From Paraburkholderia ribeironis (GTDB lineage: Bacteria > Pseudomonadota > Gammaproteobacteria > Burkholderiales > Burkholderiaceae), in the NCBI RefSeq assembly GCF_900019265.1, contig NZ_CYGX02000014.1:1-64000 (forward strand): 64,000 nucleotides of DNA. The letters run 5' to 3'. Below are positions 52,690-61,712 of this stretch, piece after piece (the stretch's first letter is position 1; each line of letters starts with the position of its first letter). The translations under genes were made by a program, and so were the position numbers. The notes below the pieces were generated by a model. It had not been told where the DNA came from. It did no database searches and saw only the letters and a list, made by a program, of their open reading frames with translations.

Positions 52690-53388
52690 GCATTCCGATC
52701 CAGATAGAAACGCTGCGTGGGCGAAAGTTTGCCGGACGCCGTTGTCTTTCATCTGCCCCTTGGCGATCATGTGAGCCACCTTGATGCCACCGAGCATGAT
52801 GCGTGCATACAGGAAATTCTTGAACCCGAGCATGGGGCGCGCACGCCGCTTGATCGCGCGGTGGCCCTGTTCGATGATATTGTTCAGGTACTTCGTCTGC
52901 CAGATCTTGATCGGTGTTTCGCGCTCGGCGTTGATGGCTTCCAGTGCAGCCATATTGGCGCCGCTTTTATCGATCGTCACTGTCTCGGGTTCGCCATTCT
53001 GCGCGATCGATTTTTCGAAATGCCGCCATGCCGCAGTCTTATCCCGATGGGCCCGCAACAGAAAATCGATGGTGTTGCTGGCTTTGTCGACGGCGTGATA
53101 CAGGTATTTCCATTGGCCATTGACCGTGATATAGGTCTCGTCGACGCGCGAGCTCTGGCAGACGGGGCGTTTGTGGCGGCGAAACGCTTTCTCCAGAACC
53201 GGCAGCAGCTTGAACGCCCAACGATGCACGGTTGAATGATCCACTGAGAGCCTCGTTCCGCCGTCATTTCTTCGAGGTTTCGCAGGCTTGGCACGTAAGA
53301 CATCCACCAGCACGCGCCTCAGGGTTACATCAAGCGGGTAATGCAGGCGTTTGAGCACGCTGGCCACGTCCGGATTCAGCGTCTTCAT
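52690..53388 (-). pseudogene. IS6-family transposase with compensated frameshift, joined to GH12
   Basis: The frame is open throughout, but residues about 25-48 (VLRAKPAKPRRNDGGTR) are out of phase; the normal text PSLRNLEEMTAERG is in the next frame. Two frameshifts therefore bracket about 60 bases of the HTH region. Downstream blocks are normal: VDETYITVNGQWKYLYHAVD, VTIDKSGANMAALEAINAER and NNIIEQGHRAIKRR. The missing HTH text makes activity doubtful. The C-terminus runs in frame towards the GH12 gene. Confidence 0.8.
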
Positions 53389-53525
53389 CGAGCTTTCAGC
53401 CGTTCACGTTCATCTTGTCCCGTGTCCGGTTTCAGGGGCTGTTCCAGACGATCTGTTGTTTGCTGGTTTCCGACCTCGACAATCAGATTCTCAGCGTAAG
53501 CCTTCACCGCGTTGAATCCCCAGCT

Positions 53526-54380
53526 TCAACTCTCCTGTACACCACTTCCGACTTTAGCTCTACGCCAGCGGCGTTGATCAAACGGGAACATAAAGTAGTC
53601 GCGCACGGTGAGCGGTTCGGACTGGTCTCGGAGACCAACTTCCGGCCACTCATCCTTTTTTGGCCAGTATGCCGTGCGGAAAATCGTGTCCCAGATGGTC
53701 GTAAAGAACCCATAGTTTCGGCGCCGGTGATGCAGTTCCCACGAGTGGTGAATACGGTGGAACTTACCGTCGCCGATAATGTATCGAAGCGGCCCAAGAT
53801 TGATGCGCGTGCTAGAGTGAGAAAGATGGGCCTGAAAGGTAATCAGCGTCATGGCAACGACGGGCACCACGCCGGATTCGAAGTGGATCAGCGTGAGTGG
53901 TAGTGCTACAAACACTGCGTAAATTAGTGGCTCGGAAATGTAATGATTGCAATTCCACGCCGTCAGTTCGCGAATTGAGTGATGAGCAGCGTGCATGCGC
54001 CACAGGAATGGAACAGCATGCTGTGCACGGTGCATCCAGTAGTAAAAGAAGTCACCGGCAATTGCGACTAAAACGCCCGAAAGGACGGCGAAGCCCACCT
54101 TAATGATTGCGCTGTCGGAGTGAAACAACGTCCCGAAGTTGACCGTCAGGAGCGGCTTCACTCCTAACCATTCCAGACCCACAGCGTAGACGTGCCAGAT
54201 TAATGCGCCGCATCCAATGCGAATGATCCAGTTCCGCACACCGCGAACGTATGAGGCAAAACTGTATCGGTAAGCCGGAAAGATCAGCTCGAGCGCGAGG
54301 CAGACGGTAGCGAAGATCGCCACGAGCTTGAACGAGTTCACGAAGAACTGGGCCATCTGATTAACATCGAGAACGTGCAT
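53526..54380 (-). CDS. Fatty acid hydroxylase / sterol desaturase family membrane enzyme
   Basis: A 284-residue membrane di-iron enzyme. Four or five hydrophobic segments carry the His clusters: HRAQH in YYWMHRAQHAVPFLW, HAAHH in RMHAAHHSIRELTAWN, and HRIHH in GDGKFHRIHHSWELHHRRRN. These bind two irons and hydroxylate lipids or sterols using oxygen. The substrate is unknown. A cytochrome P450 gene lies 2.3 kb away on the same strand, so lipid or terpenoid modification is possible. Confidence 0.9.
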   Translation of the reverse strand: MHVLDVNQMAQFFVNSFKLVAIFATVCLALELIFPAYRYSFASYVRGVRNWIIRIGCGALIWHVYAVGLEWLGVKPLLTVNFGTLFHSDSAIIKVGFAVLSGVLVAIAGDFFYYWMHRAQHAVPFLWRMHAAHHSIRELTAWNCNHYISEPLIYAVFVALPLTLIHFESGVVPVVAMTLITFQAHLSHSSTRINLGPLRYIIGDGKFHRIHHSWELHHRRRNYGFFTTIWDTIFRTAYWPKKDEWPEVGLRDQSEPLTVRDYFMFPFDQRRWRRAKVGSGVQES

Positions 54381-54454
54381 TTGTTTGCTCCGGCAAACCG
54401 GCCGAGTGCGCCGACCTCAGGTCGAAGCGACCGTCGTCAACGCGGCCATCTTCT

Positions 54455-54568
54455 TCACGGGCGATCATGGGTCCGATAGTTATTGATAGCCAGCGCGGCC
54501 CAATAAATCCGGTTCGGATCCAGATCGATATCCGCGCCGATAGCGCGCATTGCATCTAGGCAGGTCAT
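54455..54568 (-). CDS. Possible 37-residue peptide upstream of the hydroxylase
   Basis: A short frame reads MTCLDAMRAIGADIDLDPNR, then IYWAALAINNYRTHDRP and stops. It has natural composition and lies 75 bases before the hydroxylase gene on the same strand. It may be a peptide or the end of a lost gene. Not recognised. Confidence 0.3.
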   Translation of the reverse strand: MTCLDAMRAIGADIDLDPNRIYWAALAINNYRTHDRP

Positions 54569-54795
54569 GCAAATTTCCATTTCACTGCGGATTCAAACTG
54601 TGCCACCGGCACACCGACACTGCGGGACGTACTATGCGGCATTTCCTGGAATTGCAAAAATCGATTGTTTGGATAAGACCCATTCGCTTCCCAAATGGTT
54701 TTCACCACTCCATGGTCAAGTCATACCGCCTGTCACCCTGCACGCGCAAGATCTGTTGCAACTAGGCATGCGGACTCTGTAAAGTAGCCAGCCCG

Positions 54796-55040
54796 ATGAT
54801 CTGGTGGGCGATGATGAGCAGGCGGAAAGGTGTGGAGGGGTTGTTCGATGGCCGGCATTTTGATCGGGAGATCATCGTGCTGTGCGTGCGATGGTACCTT
54901 CGCTACAAGCTCAGCCTGCGTGATCTGGTTGAGATGATGGTCGAACGGGGCCTGTCGCTGGCGCACACGACGATCATGCGTTGGGTGAGGCGATTTACAC
55001 CGCAGTTCGTCAGGCGCTGGAACGGAATTGCCATACCGGC
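54796..55040 (+). pseudogene. IS6-family transposase N-terminal fragment (copy 3 of 3)
   Basis: The frame reads GLFDGRHFDREIIVLCVRWY, LRYKLSLRDLVEMMVERGLS and LAHTTIMRWVRRFTPQFVRR, then is cut before the first catalytic Asp. It shares its 5' flank with copy 2. Confidence 0.85.
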
Positions 55041-55169
55041 GGGGCAGATGAAAGAAGACAAAGGGAGCCCGACAAACTCCCGCCGAGCAGTTCTGTTCGT
55101 TGGCGGCATAAGCCGTCCTTTTCATATTGGACTTGCCCTGCCATCGTTATCGCGACGCAGCCCGCGGAT

Positions 55170-56162
55170 TCAGCTGGTCGGCAATGTGGGTAGCGAAGCG
55201 CCGAAGTCGCCACAGTCGTCGCACCGCTCGATCCGCAAGGCACATTCCCGGTGGATCCATTGGCGCGCCCAGTCAAGAGCGAAGCGGTGCGCGGTGTCCG
55301 CATCGGCGAAACGCGGACCAATCAGGCCCGGGCGCTCGACGCGCTCACGATCCTTCGCGATCTCCGCACACGCACGAAACTCTCCGTGACGCACGCGTTC
55401 GGCCACAACATAAATCACGTAGCCATGGTGTTCTTCAACCTGCAGGTCGCGCGCTGTCGTGAGGCTCATCCACAAGGGCATGTGCTGGCTGCTGGCGGGC
55501 GCGGTTTCGTCGCGTGCTTCGCTGTCCTTCGGCGCACCATCGGCGGCATGCGGCCGCTTGTCTACGCTCTCGCGCCCGATAGTGCCGTCCGGTTCGTTAT
55601 GCGAGTCGTTCTTTTCCGGAGCGCCCAATGTGGCCTGCGCCACGGCAGCCCCTGCCCGCGTGTCGATGCGGCACGTCTCGGTGCCGGCCGACAGCGCGAG
55701 CTGGTGAGTGATGTGCGTCATTGGCTCGAGTGGGCGCAAACCGGCCGTCTCGCCCGCCTCCTGGATGCCACGTTGCCATGTTTCAGGGCTGGACCAAAAA
55801 ACGCTGCGCGCGAGATTTCCGCGCGACGTGGGCGCTACGACCGCGAGTGCCGCGACGGGCGGCGTCGGCTCAGGCACATAGGCGAAAGTCCGGCCGTTTA
55901 GCGTCAACAGCCGGACCATCTCGCCCAACGTGCCGTTGACTTGCCACTCCGTGAAGCGGCGCCGGCACGTAGGCTTCGACGGATAGCGATCGGGAAGCTT
56001 CGACCACGGCTCGCAAGTTGTCAGGTTCCACAGGATGGCATTGGCGACCATACGGGATTGGGCGCAGGGTCGTCCGCGCCGATTCACGCGGGCGGCTGGC
56101 GGGTCTGAAAAGAGCGCTGATAGTTGCGCCCATTCCTCATTCGTAAGCTCTTGAAAAAGCAT
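55170..56162 (-). CDS. DUF4096 transposase-derived domain fused to a Burkholderia-type C-terminal domain
   Basis: A 330-residue protein. Residues 1-80 are the DNA-binding N-terminal domain of IS4/IS5 transposases (LTNEEWAQLSALFSDPPAAR, LPDRYPSKPTCRRRFTEWQV). There is no DDE catalytic domain. A middle region is low in conservation (Ala/Thr/Glu-rich). The last 70 residues (EEHHGYVIYVVAERVRHGEF, ADTAHRFALDWARQWI) form a small alpha/beta domain that I know from uncharacterised Burkholderia proteins. It looks like a transposase DNA-binding domain recruited as a regulator rather than a broken IS. Confidence 0.6.
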   Translation of the reverse strand: MLFQELTNEEWAQLSALFSDPPAARVNRRGRPCAQSRMVANAILWNLTTCEPWSKLPDRYPSKPTCRRRFTEWQVNGTLGEMVRLLTLNGRTFAYVPEPTPPVAALAVVAPTSRGNLARSVFWSSPETWQRGIQEAGETAGLRPLEPMTHITHQLALSAGTETCRIDTRAGAAVAQATLGAPEKNDSHNEPDGTIGRESVDKRPHAADGAPKDSEARDETAPASSQHMPLWMSLTTARDLQVEEHHGYVIYVVAERVRHGEFRACAEIAKDRERVERPGLIGPRFADADTAHRFALDWARQWIHRECALRIERCDDCGDFGASLPTLPTS

Positions 56163-56575
56163 TCAGATCTCCACGCGGTTTGGCGTGGCCGCGCCATTGG
56201 GCTCACACCATCCATCCTTCCGTGCATCGTGTCTTAGTCTGCACAGTACGTGTGCGTTGACATTAAAGCGTTGGGTTCGCAGTAGTTCGAGTAACTGAAC
56301 TTTCCTGAAGAACCGGACAGCTTTTGGCTAAGCTCGGTGCAACGATGCGACGCGGCAAAGCGATCGCCAAGGTGTTTTCGGTGGTTCTACGACAGACGGA
56401 AGCTCGAGCCGCGTTGGCTGCGCCGAAGCGTGTCTGGAAAGGGTAGTCCCGTCAGCGCAAGCCGACAAGAGGGCAGGTATGCGGTGCGTCAAGGTCTTCT
56501 TACATTGATCATGATGGGGCTGATCAATCTGCCAGCAACGTCCGCGTCGGCATGCGCGCATGAGCCTACGTCAAG
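56163..56575. other. Intergenic region
   Basis: No clear gene. A frame at 56461-56577 (plus) ends LLTLIMMGLINLPATSASAC and could be a small exported peptide, without further support. Confidence 0.3.
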
Positions 56576-56714
56576 CTAAATGTGCTGACGTAGCCGCGAG
56601 TTTGCCTCAGCTTCCGCGGGCGGGATATAGCCGAGCGGTTCCATCAGCCGATGATGGTTGAACCAGGCCACCCATTCCAGCGTCGCCAGTTCGACAGACT
56701 CACGCGCTGGTCCA
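56576..56714 (-). pseudogene. IS3-family transposase (OrfB) C-terminal fragment
   Basis: The minus strand reads TLEWVAWFNHHRLMEPLGYI, then PPAEAEANSRLRQHI and stops. This is the C-terminal end of an IS3-type OrfB integrase. The adjacent 8-base inverted repeat CTACGTCA/TGACGTAG (56568-56595) may be part of the element end. Confidence 0.75.
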
Positions 56715-56718
56715 GTGG

Positions 56719-58011
56719 TCATTGCACAACGCAACGAACCGGAAGATGCTTCGGGCCGCTCACGAAGCTGGACGCTATGAATTCGATTTCACCCGCGGGC
56801 TCGATAAGCCGCAACCTCGGGATCAGTTCCTCAAATAAGATGCACATTTCCATGTTCGCGAGATGCTGACCCAGGCACACATGGGCGCCGACGCCAAACG
56901 CGAGATGCCGGTTCGGTTTGCGGTCGATATCGAATGCGAACGGATCCGGAAAGACTTCCTCGTCACGATTTGCCGACCCATAGCAGAGCATCAGCCAATC
57001 GCCCTTGCGGATTGTCCGGCCCCGGACGTTGGTGTCGGCAGTCGCCGTACGCATGAAATGACGCACCGGCGATGCATAGCGAAGGCTTTCGTCGATAAAC
57101 TGCGGAATCAGCGAACGATCCGCCTGAAGTCGCGGCAGTAACTCAGGGAAGCGGCTTAACGCCCACATCGCGACCGAGGTGGACGACGAAACCGTATCAT
57201 GCCCTGCTGCGGCGATGATTACGTAATAGCCAAGACGGGTCGCTTCATCGATAGGCTGGCCATTGACCACCGCGTTGGCCAGCAAGCTTGCGATATCGTT
57301 ACGTGGGTTCTTCCGGCGGTCTTCGGTCAGGCGGTCGAAATAATCCTTGAAGTCGGCCACAATGGACAGCAGGGCCTTGCCCATCGCACTGCTCGCATCG
57401 CCCTTGCGCGGCGCTTCGCGCTTGTATTCGGCATCCTCGCTTCCGAACATCTCCTGAGTCAGCGTCAACATGCGCAGGGAATCTTCCTGAGGAACGCCGA
57501 GAATATCCATGATTACGTTCAGCGGGTAATACAATGCAAAGTCATTCGCAAAATCGATCACTTGTCCGCTCTGCTGCTGCAGCTTCGCGATCATCATATG
57601 TGCCATCGATCGAATGCGGTCGTCAAGCTTGACGATACTGTTCGGCATGAACCACGACTGTGTCAGCGCACGCAGACTCTTGTGTTCGTCGCCGTCGACG
57701 TGCACAAGCGACCGGACGATGTTTGGACTACCGGTGGCGGAAATCACATGCTCGATCGACGCTTTCGGACGGCAGACGACAGAATAGTCGCCGTTGTGGA
57801 ACAAGAGATTGTCTCGTGAGATCATGGAGACGTCGGCGTGTTTGGTGACTACCCAGAACGGATCATGTCCGTCCGCCATTGCACGCCCGACAGGGTTGTT
57901 TGAACGCGCCCAAGTATACATTTCATGGAGACGGTCGAGGTTGGTATAGGACTGCGGATCAACCAGATGGTTTGCTATGTCTTTCGGCAGGTCGTAATTT
58001 GGCATGCTCAT
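56719..58011 (-). CDS. Cytochrome P450
   Basis: A 430-residue soluble P450. The I-helix motif AAGHDTVSSS supplies the oxygen-activation residues, ESLRYASPVRHFMR contains the ExxR pair, and FGVGAHVCLGQHLANMEM is the haem loop with the axial Cys near residue 378. The start at 58011 (MSMPNYDLPKDIANHLVDPQ) fits the family; the frame extends 80 codons upstream without support. Substrate unknown; the sequence style suggests bacterial terpenoid or steroid-type P450s. No ferredoxin or reductase gene is next to it. An IS3 scrap borders its 3' end. Confidence 0.93.
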   Translation of the reverse strand: MSMPNYDLPKDIANHLVDPQSYTNLDRLHEMYTWARSNNPVGRAMADGHDPFWVVTKHADVSMISRDNLLFHNGDYSVVCRPKASIEHVISATGSPNIVRSLVHVDGDEHKSLRALTQSWFMPNSIVKLDDRIRSMAHMMIAKLQQQSGQVIDFANDFALYYPLNVIMDILGVPQEDSLRMLTLTQEMFGSEDAEYKREAPRKGDASSAMGKALLSIVADFKDYFDRLTEDRRKNPRNDIASLLANAVVNGQPIDEATRLGYYVIIAAAGHDTVSSSTSVAMWALSRFPELLPRLQADRSLIPQFIDESLRYASPVRHFMRTATADTNVRGRTIRKGDWLMLCYGSANRDEEVFPDPFAFDIDRKPNRHLAFGVGAHVCLGQHLANMEMCILFEELIPRLRLIEPAGEIEFIASSFVSGPKHLPVRCVVQ

Positions 58012-58251
58012 GATATCGGTAGGCGGTTTGTTAGTGGACGGGACGCGTGGCACATCGATGCAGGAGAGACCGCCTTTTCCGCCCCATGCGCTATTCGACT
58101 CACCGCGGAGTCGATGAACGGTCCGAACCTTCAACGTCTTCGGTCGCGCGTACCGAGATCGCCCGTTGGCGTAGGCACTGAAGCATTCACATCGGCAATG
58201 TGGGTGAATTGACGCGGCGGATGCGGATGTCCGCCCGTCGTATTCCTTCAT

Positions 58252-58544
58252 ATTATTCGCGGTTTCCGTGTGTACCCTTAATCCAAGTCAACTCTTCTTC
58301 GCTACTTGAGTACGCAGATGGTCCTTGAGGACCACTGTTTGTCAGGTCAGTACGCAACAATCGCATCCGCCCAAGCCAATGCCAACTCTCGCCCCATCGA
58401 ATCGGCGCCAGTTGGCGATGCTGCCGGGGCAACAGGCCACGGCGCGACATCGGTGCGAAGCGCAGCCATGCGCCGCGGCCGCTTCGCTGGGACGCGAAAA
58501 TCCGAAGGGATCTCAATTGCTTATTGGATCGTTTTTGTCCTGCC
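58252..58544. other. Intergenic region between P450 and hyp operon
   Basis: No gene is supported. A short inverted repeat GGTCCTTGAGGACC at about 58320 has arms in the opposite order to the GGACC palindromes of region 2 and is not the same element. Confidence 0.4.
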
Positions 58545-59615
58545 TTAACAAATGCGCGGCAATTGATCGCCATGCAGTAAATCAACAACGCGTTCCCCGC
58601 CGAATACGGACCGCAGCGTAACGGGCGCTCGGTTTCTGGTGTCTGGCTTTAGCACTTCTCCGACGATGGCGGCAGCCTGGCCGAGTGGGTGGGCATGCAT
58701 GGCCGCCAGTACGGGCCCGGCCGCCTGTGCCGAGACGATCGCTGCCAGCTTGCCTTCGTTCGCCAGGTACAGCGGGTCGAGTCCGAGGATCTCACAAGCG
58801 CCGCGGACCGCGTCGTTGACCGGCAGGGCCGATTCAAACAGGTTTAAGTTGAGCTTCCCTTCGGTGGCGAACTCGTTGGCGATCGTGGCGAGACCGCCAC
58901 GCGTGCAGTCGCGCAGCCAGTGAATGCCGCCGTGCGGGGCCGCCTCGAACATGATCTCGACTAGCTCGTTCAACGGTCCACAGTCGCTGAGTACCGGAAT
59001 TTCAAGCGCCAGCTCATTTCGCGCGGCCAGGATCGCGATGCCGTGGTCCCCAAGCGTGCCGTTGACGATCAACCGGTCTCCACTGCGAACCGTTTCGGGG
59101 CCGGTGTGCCGGCCTGCGGGGATTGCGCCGATCCCGGACGTGTTGATGAAAAGGCCATCGCAGGCGCCACGCTGCACTACCTTGGTATCACCGGTGACAA
59201 TTGCCACTTTCGCTTCACGGGCCTTTGCGGCCATGCTCGCGAGGACCTGTCGCAGGAGATCGATAGACGTGCCTTCTTCCAGGATCAGGGCGCAACTGAG
59301 CCAGCGTGGATGTGCGCCACCGACTGCGAGATCGTTGACGGTACCGCACACAGCCAGCGTGCCGATATCGCCACCGGGAAACACGAGTGGCGATACAACA
59401 TAGCTGTCGGTGGTGAACGCGAGCGTACTTCCCTCGGGGAGTGAGCCTGGAGGCAGCCGCGCCTGATCTTCGAGCGTTGACAGCCATGCATTGTCGAATG
59501 CCGGAACAATAACCTCGGCCACGAGTTCGCGCATCGCCCGTCCACCTGCCCCGTGTGCGAGCGTAATACGCTGGCCATCCCAGCGCGAGCCAGCAGGCGA
59601 TATCGGTGTTTTCAT
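58545..59615 (-). CDS. hypE: [NiFe]-hydrogenase maturation protein HypE
   Basis: A 356-residue PurM/ThiL-like enzyme that dehydrates a C-terminal carbamoylated Cys to thiocyanate, the source of the iron-bound cyanide. The essential C-terminal Cys is present (QLPRIC). The N-terminal ITLAHGAGGRAMRELV and ATP-binding CGTVNDLAVGGAHPRWL are typical. The start at 59615 overlaps the hypD stop by four bases. Confidence 0.95.
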   Translation of the reverse strand: MKTPISPAGSRWDGQRITLAHGAGGRAMRELVAEVIVPAFDNAWLSTLEDQARLPPGSLPEGSTLAFTTDSYVVSPLVFPGGDIGTLAVCGTVNDLAVGGAHPRWLSCALILEEGTSIDLLRQVLASMAAKAREAKVAIVTGDTKVVQRGACDGLFINTSGIGAIPAGRHTGPETVRSGDRLIVNGTLGDHGIAILAARNELALEIPVLSDCGPLNELVEIMFEAAPHGGIHWLRDCTRGGLATIANEFATEGKLNLNLFESALPVNDAVRGACEILGLDPLYLANEGKLAAIVSAQAAGPVLAAMHAHPLGQAAAIVGEVLKPDTRNRAPVTLRSVFGGERVVDLLHGDQLPRIC

Positions 59616-60748
59616 GCGCGCACCTGCTGAACCTGGTCGTCGCGGCGCGCGAACAGATAGTACGCGGAACACGCACCCTCGCTTGATACCATTAGCGCAC
59701 CGAGTGGAGTCTGCGGCGTACAGGCCTGGCCGAACACCTTACACTCGAACGGCTTGATTGCACCTTTGAGCACTTCGCCGCACTGGCAGCTCTTCGGATC
59801 GGCAATAGGAGCGCCGGGTACCGAGAAACGCCGCTCGGCGTCGAAGCGCGCATAGTCGAAGCGTAGCCGGATCCCAGAATGATCGATCGAGCCGAGACCA
59901 CGCCATTCGAAAAATTCGCGCAGTTCGAATACGCGTGTGATGGCTTCGAGTGCTGGGGTATTTCCTGCGGGATTGACCACGCGCGTGTACTGGTTCTTGA
60001 CGCGGGCGGTACCGGTCTCGATTTGGCGCAGCAGCATGAGCAAGCCTTCCAGGATATCAGTTGGCTCGAAGCCCGTGATTACGAGCGGCCGTGCGTAACG
60101 GGCGGCAATAAACTCGAACGGTTCGGCGCCGATGACCATGGCTACATGGCCCGGGCCAAGGAAGCCATCGATGCCGGCGCCGGGCGAGTCGAGTATCGCC
60201 TTGAGCGTCGGCACGATCGTAATGTGATTACAGAACAGTGAGAAATTATCGATGCACTCGCGGCCGGCTTGCAGTACCGTCAGGGCCGTAGACGGCATAG
60301 TCGTCTCGAAACCAAGCGCGAAAAAGACAACTTCGCGGTCCGGGTTGTCGCGCGCGATCTGCAGTGCATCGAGCGGTGAATAGACCATGCGTACGTCGGC
60401 GCCTTCAGCGCGCTCGGATAGCAGCGAGCCGGTCGAACCGGGTACGCGCATCGCGTCGCCGAAGGTCGTGAAGATCACGTGAGGTTGCCGCGCGATCGTG
60501 AGACTGTCGTCTACGCGTCCCATCGGCAGTACGCAGACGGGGCAGCCCGGGCCATGGACGAACTCGATTGTCCGTGGAATCAGGTCTTTCAGGCCATAAC
60601 GAAAGATCGAGTGCGTATGTCCGCCGCAGACCTCCATGATTTGCAGCGGTCTTTGCGGCGTGCCGCCGGTGCGTGCGGCACAAGCTGCGATCTCGTCGAG
60701 CAGCCGGCGAGCGAGCGCCGGCTCGCGATACTCGTCTACATACTTCAT
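59612..60748 (-). CDS. hypD: [NiFe]-hydrogenase maturation protein HypD
   Basis: A 378-residue iron-sulfur scaffold on which Fe(CN)2CO is assembled with HypC. Conserved cysteines are visible: EVCGGHTHSIFRYG, GPGCPVCVLPMGRVD, and the C-terminal cluster residues in SCQCGEVLKG and FECKVFGQACTPQ. The start at 60748 (MKYVDEYREP) fits the family. It overlaps hypE and the SIS gene by four bases each. Confidence 0.95.
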   Translation of the reverse strand: MKYVDEYREPALARRLLDEIAACAARTGGTPQRPLQIMEVCGGHTHSIFRYGLKDLIPRTIEFVHGPGCPVCVLPMGRVDDSLTIARQPHVIFTTFGDAMRVPGSTGSLLSERAEGADVRMVYSPLDALQIARDNPDREVVFFALGFETTMPSTALTVLQAGRECIDNFSLFCNHITIVPTLKAILDSPGAGIDGFLGPGHVAMVIGAEPFEFIAARYARPLVITGFEPTDILEGLLMLLRQIETGTARVKNQYTRVVNPAGNTPALEAITRVFELREFFEWRGLGSIDHSGIRLRFDYARFDAERRFSVPGAPIADPKSCQCGEVLKGAIKPFECKVFGQACTPQTPLGALMVSSEGACSAYYLFARRDDQVQQVRA

Positions 60749-61434
60749 GACTGGGCACACCTTGCGACGCGGTTGTTGGCCAACAGGGTGTGTACGAGGT
60801 CCCAGAGCACGTGGTAGATCACTACATGCGCTTCCTGGATCCGATGCACCGATTGGCTCCTGACCGTAAGGCAGCAGTCGATGAATGGCGCACGTGCCAT
60901 CTCGCCGCCATCGCCGCCCACGAGTGCCACCGTACGTGCGCCAAGTCGATGACCTTCCTCAAGACCACGCAATACGTTGCGCGAATTTCCGCTGGTAGAC
61001 AGGCCGAGCGCGATGTCGCCCGGGCGCGCGAGCCCCATGAGCTGCCGCGCATAGATCTCCGTGATGCCGACGTCGTTGCCAATCGCGGTGACGAGCGCCG
61101 TGTCCTGGGCCAGGTTTTGTGCCGGTAGCGCGGGGCGGCCCACAGTTGCCGGATGGGAAAACTCGACGGCCACGTGCGACGCATCGGAACTCGAGCCCCC
61201 GTTGCCGAACGTGTAGAGGCGTTTGCCGTCGCGAAACGCGTTCGCAAGCAGATGCGCAGCCTTAAGCACTGCTTCGCCATTTGCTTCGAAGAAGCGTGAA
61301 TGAGTAGCGATGCTTTCCGCCGACTTGGTGGCGACAGCTTCGAGGAGTAGCGCGTCGGACACCAGTTCGGCGCGTCGGTTGGTTTCGTCACCCAAATGGG
61401 GGTAAAGACTGACGAGGAGGTGTGTGCTGCTCAT
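60745..61434 (-). CDS. SIS-domain sugar-phosphate isomerase (GmhA-like) inside the hyp operon
   Basis: A 229-residue protein with the sugar isomerase fold: RLYTFGNGGSSSDASHVAVE (phosphate-binding loop) and GDIALGLSTSGNSRNVLRGL. It resembles phosphoheptose isomerase GmhA. It sits between hypC and hypD and overlaps both by four bases, so it is co-translated with the maturation genes. From memory, such genes also occur in clusters for actinobacterial-type (group 1h) hydrogenases; its role there is not known to me. The start at 61434 was chosen. Confidence 0.85.
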   Translation of the reverse strand: MSSTHLLVSLYPHLGDETNRRAELVSDALLLEAVATKSAESIATHSRFFEANGEAVLKAAHLLANAFRDGKRLYTFGNGGSSSDASHVAVEFSHPATVGRPALPAQNLAQDTALVTAIGNDVGITEIYARQLMGLARPGDIALGLSTSGNSRNVLRGLEEGHRLGARTVALVGGDGGEMARAPFIDCCLTVRSQSVHRIQEAHVVIYHVLWDLVHTLLANNRVARCAQS

Positions 61435-61712
61435 CGTGCGGGTCCGGTACGTATGGTGTCGACTTCTTGCACGAACTCGCCGAGATCCCGCAGCAGCTGC
61501 AGGCTCATGTGCGCCTCGTCCTCGTCGATGCGGCTCATCGCAAAGCCGACGTGCACCAACACCCATGCGCCGACGCAATCGTCAGGATGGTCACCGTCCT
61601 GCAGGACGCATGCAATATTGACTTCGCGTTTGACGCCCAACACGTCAACGCGCGCGAGCTTTGCCGCAACGTCGGTTACTGCTTCAATCCGACCAGGTAT
61701 CCCGAGGCACAT
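61431..61712 (-). CDS. hypC: Hydrogenase maturation chaperone HypC/HupF
   Basis: A 93-residue chaperone with the signature MCLGIPGRI (Cys2 is the functional residue) and VGAWVLVHVGFAMSRIDEDE. It carries the iron ligand group between HypD and the hydrogenase large subunit. It overlaps hypF by 29 bases and the SIS gene by four. Confidence 0.93.
   Translation of the reverse strand: MCLGIPGRIEAVTDVAAKLARVDVLGVKREVNIACVLQDGDHPDDCVGAWVLVHVGFAMSRIDEDEAHMSLQLLRDLGEFVQEVDTIRTGPAR

Noticed and set aside
51823..53388. Single 521-residue transposase-cellulase fusion protein
   Set aside because: A GTG start, ribosome site and signal peptide mark the GH12 gene as separate; the fusion frame is accidental.
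58316..58336. GGTCCTTGAGGACC as a sixth copy of the GGACC palindrome
   Set aside because: Arms are in the reverse order (GGTCC first) and the flanking TATT/AATA bases are missing.
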